DNA of 64,000 bases from Lichenostomus cassidix (Eukaryota > Chordata > Aves > Passeriformes > Meliphagidae): assembly GCA_008360975.2 (NCBI GenBank), contig CM039182.1, positions 19,440,324-19,504,323 of the forward strand, written 5' to 3'. The stretch's first letter is position 1; every line of letters starts with the position of its first letter. Below the pieces are notes generated by a model. It did no database searches, was not told where the DNA came from, and saw only the letters and a program-made list of their open reading frames with translations. The position numbers were made by a program, and so were the translations under genes. This document shows positions 1-11,369 of this stretch, piece by piece.

Positions 1-3000
1 ATGTGTGTACAGCCATGAATACCAGCACAGCTGTGTCTTCCTTGACCTCACGAGAGGAAAGCACCCATCTCCTTTGGCACAGGCTGCTGGAGTTGTCGGG
101 GTCCCCAGGTCACTGCCAGCTGAGTGGGGACAGGCACTGAAAACACTCCTGTTCCTCATGTTCCTGTCAGGAGCCATCACAACCCTGTGCCTGCAGAAGG
201 CAGCCCAAGCACTTGGAAGGCAGCTGGACGAGGCAAGGAAACACTCAACCCCAGCAGAGCAGGGGCAACGAACACGCCAGGGCTACCATAAATGCAGCAC
301 AGTTGAGCGTTTCCATGGTGGGTCTGTGTTATATTGCAATTGGATTCAGCTACCAGGAAACACCAGGGCAGAAGGCAAGGAAATGTGCGTTTTGTGAGTG
401 AACCACGTGCCTCACTGCAAAAATGGAATAAAGGGTCCAGGTAATGAGAGAGCTGGATAAATGTAGTACATTCCCTTATAGCTCCTCTGGGAAGGATACT
501 CTCCTCTGTAATCTGACTGCTTCTGAAAGTCAGAAATAGATTTTCCTTTCCAATTCCTGCCATTTATTACTGCTGATTATTAAAAGCAATGTGCACAGCT
601 GATTTACAAGATGGCAGGTTCCCAGCACTTCTCATTTTACTTCAGCGAGGAAGTGTTTCTCTTATGACAGACAGAGGTGATCAGGACACAGAGTAACCCC
701 AGGTGCTTTGTGTTCACATGTTTTACCCCAACTGAAATATTAGAAACCAATTGCTTTTTAAAATTCATTTTCAAGTAATTGGCCGAATGGAGAGAGCCAA
801 AAAATAGCAGGCACATCTCTTCTCTGACTTCAACAATCTGACATCTCCAGTCAAAATAATCAAAGCAGCTGCAGTTTGATCCTTCATCTTCCCTTTCAAG
901 TTGTTTTTCCCTTAGCTTTTCCTCCAGTCACTGAAAAAGGATGACTTGCATTTCAATAACCCAAGTATATTTGCACAACAAAACTCAAACCATAGGACAC
1001 ATCGCTGCTTTCCGTACCTGTCAAACGCAGATTTGTTCAAAATACTGAAAATAAATCATCAGTTTACAAACTGGATTCTGTATTCTAGATGTAATAAACA
1101 ACAATCACCTTGAAAATATGTATCTTATCTGGTAAGATTACCAAAGTGAGAATAAAGGAAAATCTCACTGACATGTATTTAACTCACCTATTTGCATACC
1201 AACAAGCAAGAGGGAGTCTCACTTCTAAGAATAATCAAATGAGAAGTTCTTATTTTAATGTCAGTTATGAGAGGCAACCAACTAAATAAACAAAAAAGAA
1301 ATATAACAATTACAGTATGCTAAAATCACCCAAATCTGACCTGGGAGAATACCAAGTAAAATAAAGCTGGTGATAGTAAAGAAAAATAAAAAGGGAGAAA
1401 CCCTTGAATTCTCTGAAACAATCTTATTCTGAATTTTCTGCAACGTTGTACTGCTTGACATTAAATCATTTTTTAAAACAGGTACTGTTTGCAGGTCTTA
1501 CTAACTATAAAATTGGATTTAAATACCACTTTCTAGCTATTTAGCAAGGAGAAGAAGGCATTAAAAAAAAAATCACTCCAAGAAGTTATGTTTCAGGGAT
1601 TACTATCTCATCTAAAACTAGAGAGTACCATTTGAAACTTGCATGTTAACATTATATATCAGATTCAATAAAAGTATTTGCTTGCTTCCTTACTTGTTAT
1701 TAGAGCTGAATTTGTTTAATCAAGTAAGTAAAAATAAAAGTAGGTAGTTGTGAAAGTTGTAGGACTAAAGCCCATTGGTGACATTTCTATCACAAAAATG
1801 AAAGGAGAAGGGTAAATGATTATCTATAGTTTCACAAAGGATAAATGTCTGTTTAATCTTTGATGTTTTGTGGCAGCCTAAAATGCATCTCAGTATATAC
1901 ACTTTACCTCAGAACTGATTATTTTAGAAGTATAAAAACAGAGTGTTTATCCTATTTAATTTGGGAATACAACACAGGTGGTTATGAAATGCAGGAGGAA
2001 AATGTCAAAGCAGGATTTGAGGTTAATATAAAGAGGAAGTATTCAGAGCTTTCTGTAGGCTCCACAGGTGAATGTTAGGGGAAGTTTTTTGCTGTAGGAT
2101 ATGCACTGGCTTTGCACAGGATATAGACAAAAAGATGGCTGGAACACATCCAGAAAATATCCAACACACATTCACAACATATCCAGAACACATGCAGAAA
2201 AGCATCAGTGAGGCTCCTCTGAATCTTAATTTTTAATTAATTTCTCCCATACCTTGAATTATGGAGAATCCAGACACTCTTCATAGTTCAAGTTGAGTTT
2301 GGCACTTAAAATGTTCCTAACCGGGGAACACAGAGTATCTTCCTCCCCGGTATTACAGGATTGCTTCAGGTTCCTACTTATTTTTCTCAAGTTTTGTACC
2401 ACCAATGACTGGTTTATGTAACTAATATTAAATTTTCCAAAGGGAACACTTCAGAATTGGCATCTAATGTCAGTCTAATTTTGTACTAAAGCACTCTAAT
2501 GCTACCTATAGTTAGAACTCCTTGGCATCTTGCATGTAATGTTATAAAACAAGTTGCAATTATGATGAAGAAATCAGACTATTTTTGAAGCTTCCTTCCA
2601 CTTATTTTCTGATTATATATAAAACCAAAACTATAGATACTTGTGGGTTTTTTCTTCTTTCTTCCTATTTTTTGGGAGTTTGGGTTAGTGAGAAAGAGAT
2701 TTAGATCTTTGCCAAGGACTCAAGAACTGTGTCTGGAGGTTTGTTTTCGTTGCAGATGACAAGTACTTCCCCACATAATAACACACATCAGCCAGGTGTC
2801 TGCTCTAGCAGAAATCAGGTTAGCTCCTGAACTGGTTGGAAAATAGTCCCCTCAGCACAGGAAGCAGAAAGCCCAGGGCTTTGTTGTCCAAACAAGTCTT
2901 TCTCCAAGGCACTGTGCCACATACATCATGTGTGTTGGTGTCAGCTGGGGCACCTCTGCCAGGCACGACACTTGTTGCCTGCACTGAAGTCCTCACTCCA

Positions 3001-3218
3001 ACTCATTCCTGCTTCCAGAAAGCCCATGACACTCCACTACCAGCTCTGATCACAGGATAACTTTGCTCTCTGACAACACCTTTATGTTTTTGCACAAGTT
3101 CATGCTTTGGTACAACAGTTCTCCCTGCACACAAACCAATCATTTTACAACAGGAAGTTGTACAGCTGTAAAATAAAAATGGCCAGTTCAAGCCACCAGT
3201 TCAAGTCATTTATACAGA

Positions 3219-3290
3219 GGTATATTCATATATACACAGGGATGTGTATATGGATATATATATATAATGCATACATATACATGTGTAAGC
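3219..3290. repeat. TA/CA/TG-rich low-complexity patch
   Basis: Alternating purine-pyrimidine text: tatattcatatatacac, then gtgtatatgg, then tatatatataa and catacatatacatgtg. It is a decayed dinucleotide microsatellite. Confidence 0.75.
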
Positions 3291-3352
3291 CCACACAGAT
3301 ATAATTACATGTGCATGTCTTCCTTTAACAACTCCTTTATGCTCCTGTTTAC

Positions 3353-3440
3353 AGATTCACAGAATGTTCTGAGTTGGAAGGGACTCACAGTGATCTTAAG
3401 TAAATGGCCCATTTACTAGCACCATGCTCTGACCAACTGA
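3353..3440 (-). mobile_element. CR1 LINE fragment, 3' end
   Basis: The plus strand reads attcacagaatgttctgag, then ttggaagggactcac, then gtgatctta. This is the reverse complement of the conserved CR1 3' terminus (GAATCACAGAAT...GTTGGAAGGGACC...GATCAT). The first ~50 bp are clear; the rest is diverged. Strongly 5'-truncated, no coding part. Confidence 0.8.
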
Positions 3441-6400
3441 ACTGATCTCAGAGTAACAGGTCCAGAACCACAGACATTAATATTCAAACATCACAAACAC
3501 TGTAGCTACCTTTAACAATGGCTTGTGGTCTGAAGTCCTGTCTTAAGCCTCTACATTTGAATCATCGTTTTAAGTAGAAAAATCATATGTTAACAATTAA
3601 GAAACCTAACAGGTTGAGCAGCTGCTGACAAAAGTGAAGTTTGGATTACAGTGTCTTGGATCACATTACTGTAATTACAATCTTGCATGTTGAAAAAAGT
3701 CAATCAAACCCTATAAACCTCAAGAAAGTTAAGGACTCAGGTCATATGTGTCTTAAGTGGAAATTACTCTGCTTAGAGCAATCAGCAGCATCTACCTCTT
3801 TCTAACACCAGCAAAAGTATTCACCTTTGTACCAGCCCGAGCAGCATGCAAGACATCCTTTACCTCTTCCTTTCTCATGCCATAGTCACTCCCCACCAGT
3901 CACAGAGAACGTCCCCAAGGCCACTTCTCATTCTCTTGTACGATTCCCATGACACTTGGCAGCTCTGTTGACCCTCACACGAGCATCTGGCCCAGCACCC
4001 AGACCCATCAGTCCCTAACCCTAGAGCCACAGGGAGGGCTGGCCTGAGCACACTTTATCTGCGGCTTGGTTCAGCAGCCACAAGTAAGATGCAGGCACAT
4101 GAATTTAATTTAATTTAACCATACAAAACAAGTCAGAACAAAGACATCTCATCAAGGGAGCAAGCAGGCTTGCGTGAATACAGCAGGTGACAGAGCAGGC
4201 AGAAGAGCTGTTATTGTCCTCAGAACCTCAGTATTGTGTCCATTCCTTGAAGACAATTTATCTTTTCTCTATTATGTGAAAAACGTCAGGATACTAAAGT
4301 ATCTATCTACAGTTAGGTGTCTAAATGTAGGCTGCATTAATATCCCTGCACTCTTTCTTTTCTACTCAAACCCAGGAAGCAGAAGAGGAAATGCTACTTA
4401 GTAAACATATTTTATCACCCTAATCACAGTGTGAATGGGAGATGACAGATGTCTTCTAATTAGAAACAGTACTGTCTCTGGGGCATTTGATTCCAGGTTC
4501 CATGAGACCCCACTGGAAGAAAGAATTCCAGCCCCCAAACAACGCAGCCCAATGGTAAGAAGGGATAAACTGTTCAGGGAAATAACAAATATAACGACAG
4601 GCACTAGCTTAGAACAAGTATATATACCTAAATTGAAGACAAAATAGATCTGAATACAAAAAAGAAAAAACTGTAGGTCACAGGCAGTATAAAGGAAGCT
4701 GCTTTACATCCTAATGTTACACTCCGAAGAAAAAGCAGCAGCAATTAATGAAGAAAAAGAGTATCTGTAACCTGATTTGAGCAGATCCAGTAATGCAGAA
4801 CTCACCTGCAGCTAAGCAACAACCAGATTTGCAAGTGTACTTTGGGATCAACAACTCATTCTTTTTCCAGCTAGACCACTGTGCCAGCTCTCACGTGATG
4901 CCAGTAACTGTGACACACATTAGTGATCTAAATGATTACATGCAATGAAAATATTCTAAAACAAAAGGGCAAATGAGAAGACATCAATGAAAATAATACT
5001 ATCACACACAACAGCTAACACAAGGTACTACCCTGTATTGCTACAGCTTTGTGTGCTGTTCAGCACCACGACGTTCTGGTAATTGAGAGAAAACAGAAAA
5101 TATCCATGAGGGAACAAGCTGACATCATATAAGGATGCACATCAAGGAGATGGGTACTTCTGGCCTGTCAAAAATGCTACTGCAGCTTCAGTAGACATAC
5201 CTCAACTAGCTTTGCAGCTGCCTGCTAGCAGCATGGGGTCATTCTGAGGCTGTGAAACCTGTCTGAGAGTGAATAAATACTCAAATAACTAGTCTTGGCA
5301 CACTGCACTGGATAATTACATCTGACAATCTTTTTCATGCCCTCAGCCTCGCAGAGCTGTGTAGGCATTATCCCAGCCTGCTACACATTTCAAAGCTTTG
5401 GTCCCCAAACCATGCATGGAGGCAATGCATTACACTTAAGACATTGCATTATTACTCACAGTCACAAGCCATCACCACTACTACAGCACACATCAGTAAA
5501 GCAAAATGTGACAGCTTATGTCATTGCCTCACACCCAGCAAAGGGACATTTAGTATCAAAATTTCAGTGGTTCACCATCTTAACATAAAAATTATTTACA
5601 TGCCATTTAAAACTAGAACTACATATATTTCAAATTTTTACAAACTCCTAAAAGGTCCCCAGCAGTGGAGCATTAGGCGGAGCGAAAACAAAGCCGAGCT
5701 GAGGGGAATTGAGTTTTCCTACTATGAACACAATTACTGACTTCTCGAAGGCCATGATCTGATTTTGACAGTCATTTAAGAAGTTTTAGGACAACAGGAT
5801 GTTGAGAACAATCCTTAACAGAGAACAAAGAGCTGTACCTTAGTCCCAGGGGAAAATCAGAACCTGAATTATTAAATGGAACTTTTAGTACTCAATGTAC
5901 AAGAAATAACTGAAAAAAATAATTTGCTATAATGCTGGAAATATTCTATAGGTCTCTGTTGAAAACTGTTTCTGAATAAGAAGCTAAAGCCATGGGAGGA
6001 AAAGAGGCAAAATCTAAAAATCTGAAGAGATGAAGGGAAGAAAGAAGCTACTTTTGCAGAAGAGAAGAAAGGTTTACAGAATATCTGACCAATTATATCT
6101 CAGTCAAAAACTAGGTTGAAAACACGTGAAGTACTTGTGGCAAAACAAATCAATGGAATATTTGAATTTATTTTACCAGCATTGGAGAAGGCAAAAAATT
6201 CCTGAAGTCCCCTTTCTCATGTACAAATTTTAGCGCAATTAGTACTGGATTTAAAGTTCTCATTAATACTTGTTCTTCAGTTTTCCTTTGATCTCATCCC
6301 AATCACTTGGTGCAATATTTTAAGCAATATTTAATTGAAAAATTCCAAGGAATGGACCAAAAAATCCCCTTTACTTACTATAATTTATTTTGAATCATCA

Positions 6401-7000
6401 TCCCTCACAACTAAAAAGCTTTTTTTACTGTAGAAATGACAATTTTTAAATTATTAGTGTTAAACTCAATGTCTTGGGTTTTTTTTTTTTTGGCTTGTGA
6501 ATGCTTAAGAGTCATGTTTTTGTGGAAATAGGAAATTCAGTAAAATACCACTACAAGCCGTTAGATTTGGATACTATCAGCATACCCTACTTAGCCACAA
6601 CACAGATCCTCCCTCTTTAGCCTAGATTTAGCCACATTCTATGGTCTGTGAGAAGAATACTGAGGAAATCCTCAATTGTCTTGATTTCTTTTTCCTATAA
6701 TAAAACCAACCAAACAAAAACAACATAAAAAAAATCCCAGCCTTTTTGAATTTTGATTGCTAAACTTCTCTAGTCAAGAACATTTAATCTCAGCTCAGAG
6801 CTTAACAGCTTCATTTCAGATCTGTTTCCCTCAGGAATAGATGCTGGCCTGCAGGTAGCCTCATCAGCTGCCTCTTAATTTTCTGTCCCCGGACGACTCC
6901 GAACATGCGCCTGTGGCCCCACCTTCCTTACAGTAAGTCACATGCCAAAGTGAGTCAGCAAAATATGCTTAACCATTTTCCAGAGATGCACTGCTTGTAT

Positions 7001-7020
7001 TAAATAAATAAATAAATAAA
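7001..7020. repeat. (TAAA)5 microsatellite
   Basis: Five perfect TAAA units directly after ctgcttgtat. Confidence 0.9.
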
Positions 7021-7510
7021 AGTGGCCAGAATGTGTATTTCCTTACAAGCTTTTTTGCTTTTATTTTCCCTGTTTGGATAGGTATCAGAGATCCATTCTG
7101 GCTTCATGTCACACAAACACTTAGATGCTATAAAGATCCAAATTAAAAAATCTTAAAATTGTCCTAACAATTTGGCACTGTGCGCTCTATCACTATATTT
7201 TTATCTTCAGTTTAAGGTGTTTTTCCTAGCTGTAACAAAGGAAAATGGATGTCATTAAACTGTTTTCATTAACTGTGTGACACAGTTCAATAGTTTTTTA
7301 TCTACCTTTGATTCACTATCATCTTTCCTCCACCACTGCATTAATCGTGTGTGTCACCCTCTTCTAATTCCTGTGACAAATATAATTGTAATGATTTTAT
7401 TTAGGATCAAAACTTCCTCTCACAATACAAAAAGGCAAAAAGTTAAAGCAGTTCTGTCACTTGGCTTTGCCTGGAAGTCAGTCAGGGCAAAGGCGAGGCG
7501 GCCGTGGGGA

Positions 7511-7534
7511 GCAGGCAGCAAACCTGCTGCCTGC
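7511..7534. repeat. Perfect 10-bp inverted repeat with 4-nt loop
   Basis: GCAGGCAGCA (7511-7520), loop aacc, TGCTGCCTGC (7525-7534). It sits in a small GC-rich patch (about 7480-7600) of CAG/CAGC-like text. No mature RNA family recognised. Confidence 0.8.
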
Positions 7535-8890
7535 AGGAAACAGGTCTGGGGGCTGACAGCAGCCAGGCAGCACCAGCAGCAGCCACTGCCTCATTAATTT
7601 TACTGTGTTTCAGGGAGGTGAAGGACTGAATCATCAATAAAGGCAGAAAAACACACCCTGTCATATTTTACATCTGCTGAGTTAGGCTCAATTTAAACAA
7701 ATTTTTAAACATTTATTTCAAACAAAAGCACCAATTGTAGATAGTATTTTATTTAATAGTATTTATTTAAATATTACAGTAGACTAAATATTACACTGTT
7801 ACAGCCTCTACATAAAATGACTTCCATACATTACAGCCTGGAATGACTATTAACATTTTACTAGAGAAACAAAAATGCTAATCTAATTCCAGCTTCAATC
7901 AATTTTAAAGAAAAAAATATTTAAATACCTAATTTGGTGTTTTCTATGACTGGAATAACCTATTGTTACAGCAGGTTGATTTTGGCAGTGCCTTTACTCA
8001 TTTGACTGTTCACAAGTTGTCTTACAGTTTCAGACGGTGTCAGACCTGGAGACTATATCTTATGCCAGCTGGAGTGGGAACATTGGTTTTATGTATAGAA
8101 ATACAGCTTTTAAAAGTCAGGGTCTGCTAGCAGTTTCTGTACAAACTACAATGGCAGCTGTGCTAGAGGTCATGAATATTACATAAGGGCTGTCCATGTA
8201 TTCAAGCCAGCATCAGTAAGCCAAATTCCCATAGCAACACTCGCATAGATTTACTCATTGCTAAGAGATGCATCAGTTCAGCAGTAAGCGCTGCACTGCT
8301 ACCCTGATTAGTCTGCAAGATACTATTCCTTCAACTCTTCTTTTAAAGACTGTGCGTTTACCGATAACATTCAAAACTTCACCTGCATTTCAGGGCAGCC
8401 TTTATCATCTTACCCAGAAGCAAAAAAAACCTCAAACTAGCAAAAAACACCCCTGATAAAACTGAAACTCCTGATTATAATCAGCAATCTCAGAGATACA
8501 AGGCTGAATGGAAGAAGAGAGTTGCTTCTGTTGAGTTTCTGCTACACTGATCCCAGGACAGCAAGATCCAACTTCAAAGAGAGATGTTCAGCATCTCCTA
8601 CACTTGGCACATTCCAGCAGCTCATTAAAAATGCTGCCGTAGGAGCTCTTATTAAATATCAGTTAACAATTACATTTAAAAAAAAATATATTTTTGTCTT
8701 CCCTATTCAGGTTTTCTGGGCCGATGAAGATGTCTGCTTGTGCATTATAGCTCTGTATTATTTACAGAGTGGTCCTCACCACACAATCAACTACAGAGCT
8801 CAGTGATCTCGACTAAGATTTCTGAAGAGCCCTTGTAAAACAGGTGGCACAAATGGGCAGAGGTAAAGCTGGCAGCGGAGAATTAAATGT

Positions 8891-8970
8891 AACAGGAGAT
8901 AGAAAGGAGATAGAGAAATAAAAAACAAGGCAAAATGGAGGAGGGGAGTCAGAGAGAAAATGAGAGAAAA
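8891..8970. repeat. Purine-rich low-complexity tract
   Basis: A run of aggagatagaaaggagatag-type text followed by gaggggagtcagagagaaaa, almost pyrimidine-free. No gene seen. Confidence 0.65.
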
Positions 8971-9824
8971 ATACAGATCAAGTAGATCTAACAGGGGATC
9001 ACAATGATGTATTTAAATGTATTAAAACGAAAACCAGATTTTTGAAAAAATAATACATTTAAATCTTCTGGGAAGCATACAAAAAAGAAAAAAAACTGGA
9101 ATGAAGTGAAAAATGAATGATAATAAATATGATGGGCACAATTTTTACAGGTGCAATAGTATTTAAAGATACAGCACAGATGGAAGAGAAACAAGCCCAT
9201 TACATTCACTGCTAAAAACCTTCACAGTCCTAAATGCATCTCATGGAAAACACATAAACACACAGCAAAAACTTAACGCTCATTTAGTGTTTTCTTACTA
9301 CATTGTTACTATCTGCCAGGAGTATGGAGAGGAGAAATCTTAAGAAGACCTACACTAAATGACTCATGGGGTCACTTAACATACAAACTGTAAAGAAAGT
9401 CAGTGAAGTCTTTAGGCAAAAAACACCCTTGTAACAGATTCTCCCTATTTGCATATGACTTGTAGGGACTGATCCTTCTTTGAAGGGAGATGAACAGGAT
9501 GTTTGAGGGCTGATTTTTGACACTGTAAAAGCTTTAAGTGCCCTAGCAATCCATGAGTAAACTTTCACAAACATCTTCAGTAAGAACTCCTAGCTTTGAC
9601 ACTATACATTGCAACAAATGCTTATACTTAATAAAAAAAGAAATGCACACATTTAAATAAGAATATTGTGAAATACACACGTCAATAAAGTGCCTATTAC
9701 AGAAAACTGATCCTAAGTGATTTTTCATGGAGCATATCTTTTCAACAGCTGTCTGGAATGTTTATAAGAGATCTAATCTATAGGATAACACATTAAGACC
9801 ATTTTATCAGTAATGGATGAGACA

Positions 9825-9882
9825 AAGAATCATGGAATTAACTGGGTGAGAATGGATCTTAAAAATCATCTAGTTTCAACCA
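9825..9882 (-). mobile_element. CR1 LINE 3'-end fragment close to the shared exon donor
   Basis: The plus strand reads aagaatcatggaattaactg, then a diverged tgagaatggatctt, then aaaaatcatctagtttcaac. This is the CR1 3'-end pattern (AATCATAGAATCA...GATCTTAAAGATCATCTAGTTCCAACC) in reverse. It lies about 50 bp beyond the donor of the shared exon. Confidence 0.75.
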
Positions 9883-9933
9883 CTTTTTAAAGCCAAGCAT
9901 TTTATGAGTTTATGACATGAAACATCACCTTAC

Positions 9934-10053
9934 CTTTGCTTTTTCCAGCTGTGCCTGGGCCTGTCGCTCTGCCTCTCTCCGCACTGCTTCCCTATCTTCT
10001 TCCAGAGATACATCTGAATCAGATGGACGGCTGGTGTAGGAGTCCGCCGAACC
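9934..10053 (-). CDS. CACNB2: CACNB2 shared exon: start of the conserved beta-subunit region ([16 protein letters not shown]...)
   Basis: This internal coding exon of the voltage-gated calcium channel beta-2 subunit is 120 nt, exactly 40 codons, phase 0 at both ends. Read on the minus strand it is preceded by a pyrimidine-rich ttttcttttgcag acceptor (AG at 10055-10054) and followed by a gtaagg donor (GT at 9933-9932). The peptide opens [16 protein letters not shown], continues [15 protein letters not shown] and ends AQAQLEKAK. The opening is shared by all four beta paralogues; the [17 protein letters not shown] tail is the beta-2 version (as I recall, beta-1 has LRKEAERQALAQ and beta-4 IRQEREQQAAIQ). 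It sits just before the SH3 domain. The beta subunit is cytosolic, binds the alpha-1 interaction domain, and controls surface expression and gating of CaV1/CaV2 channels. Three alternative first exons lie upstream in this window and all splice here in frame. The next exon (beginning around TKPVAFAV) is outside the window. Confidence 0.97.
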
Positions 10054-10873
10054 CTGCAAAAGAAAAGGGAAAATAATGTCACAAGTTCCTTTGTTTTGGT
10101 TTTTTTTCTAGGTGTTTATACATCATGTCTTTTCTCTTACTTCTGTATCCCTGATAAGAGACGAACTGCCCAAAATAGAAATTCACTTACAAGGAATTAT
10201 GTCTAGGTAAATGTTTTCTTCTGGAAACTTACAAAAAGTGCAGGTGTCTTCCCCAGTGTTTTATTTCCTGCCCTATCCCTGCACTCTTATTTGTGTGCTT
10301 TTCAGCAAGCAGAGCCAGTTTCTCTGTAGACTTACAGCACTGGTGCAGTGCAGGGCTGAAGGACACACAGCAGCTTCAAGGATGGCTCCATAAAAATTAA
10401 AACTCTAAACAGTGACAGAAATAGCAAGCAAACAGACTTTCTATAATCAAAATGCAAATTTAGTATCGATAATTACCATTACACAATATCACTACTAAGA
10501 GATTTAACCTCTGCTATGCATTTTTATTTTAGGGCAGCCTCTTTACCTGACACACTTTCCCCATCAGAACTGCAAATGGCTCATATCCATCTCTGCCCCT
10601 CAGCAAAACATGCAAATGACCACAAATCAACTTCCAACTAATAAAATCCGTCTGGACTCAACACATGTCCCTGTATCACCACAATGGAAGCAGCCACAAT
10701 GCCAGAACAGCTCTATAAATAATGACAGCTCTGCTTTCCCTCTGCATCTCCCTGCATACAAAATAGAGTTCTCGTAATTCAATCAGAATGAAAACAACTG
10801 TCCTCAACGCCTTTTTTCCCTCCCTCTTTGCAATACATACAATATAAGGTGATAAGGAAAACGCAGGGCTTAC
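10054..10873 (-). other. CACNB2: Intron between the beta-2e exon and the shared exon (820 bp)
   Basis: It is bounded by gtaagc at 10873 and ttttgcag at 10054. For all other isoforms this stretch is the last part of a longer intron. It contains no further exon I can recognise and no interspersed repeat. Confidence 0.9.
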
Positions 10874-10942
10874 ACAGATATCAGAATTCTTCAGACGTCC
10901 TCCTTTGGCTCTTTTCAGAAGCCTGATCCAGGTGGCCTTCAT
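10874..10942 (-). CDS. CACNB2: CACNB2 alternative first coding exon, beta-2e N-terminus
   Basis: This 23-codon exon on the minus strand begins MKATWIRLLKRAKGG and ends RLKNSDIC, then a gtaagc donor (GT at 10873-10872). It matches the known beta-2e N-terminus. The end is phase 0, so Cys23 joins Gly1 of the shared exon 820 bp downstream. The start is firm: ATG at 10942-10940, with an in-frame TGA five codons upstream (10957-10955). The start context is weak (C at -3). The peptide is strongly basic (K/R at 2, 7, 10, 11, 13, 16, 18) with a WIRLL hydrophobic patch. In this isoform that segment is known to bind plasma-membrane phosphoinositides, which slows channel inactivation. The 5' UTR end cannot be placed from sequence; it must lie above 10942. 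Confidence 0.95.
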
Positions 10943-11156
10943 TAGCCAGACAGCTCAGTTACTGTCCGCAGCTGCAGCGCCCGGCACTGATCTCATAAAA
11001 CATGTGCACACTGAGCACTGCAGAATCACAGCTCCTTTCCTATCCATGCTCTGCTCTGAGAGCCTTCCTTCTCTTCCCTCTGCCTTTCAAGCTTCCAGCC
11101 TCACTGTTTCCAAGTTTTCTACTGCAATTAAATTCTCAAATTTTCTCATGCCAGTT

Positions 11157-11176
11157 AAAAAAAAAAAAAAAAAAAT
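11157..11176. repeat. A20 homopolymer
   Basis: Twenty consecutive A on the plus strand, that is T20 in the sense of CACNB2, about 215 bp upstream of the beta-2e ATG. Confidence 0.9.
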
Positions 11177-11359
11177 TCAAAGAAATTCCCAAAAATCCAC
11201 ACCACCTCCAAAAATCTCAGCTTCAATGATAAAACCATAAAGTAAAACCGGCTTCAGGTAAATATTGTAAGAGATGCTTCAGTTGATCATAAACTGAGAT
11301 CGATCACAGAAAAATACCTAGGGCTTTTTCCTTTCTGTTTTGGGGGGCGGATTTGGCTG

Positions 11360-11369
11360 TTAAAAATAG
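11360..11369 (+). promoter_or_regulatory. Candidate MEF2 site upstream of the beta-2e exon
   Basis: TTAAAAATAG fits the MEF2 consensus YTAWWWWTAR with no mismatch. It lies 418 bp upstream of the beta-2e ATG in a region likely to be its promoter, plausible for a gene expressed in heart, muscle and neurons. A 10-mer this AT-rich also occurs by chance in such sequence, so support is weak. Confidence 0.3.

Larger units (their letters stand above)
1..9933 (-). other. CACNB2: Intron downstream of the shared exon (partial)
   Basis: From the donor at 9933 down to coordinate 1 this is non-coding intron. Listed inside it: two short CR1 3'-end fragments, a TA/TG-rich patch, a TAAA microsatellite, a purine-rich patch and a GC-rich hairpin. 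The stretches 1-3218, 3441-6999, 7021-7510, 7535-8890 and 8971-9824 hold nothing I recognise. The SH3-encoding exon is not reached, so the intron exceeds 9.9 kb. Confidence 0.85.

Noticed and set aside
7300..7341. Minus-strand MQWWRKDD... frame as a beta-2a candidate
   Set aside because: Only MQ is shared and the following residues do not match; a chance frame.
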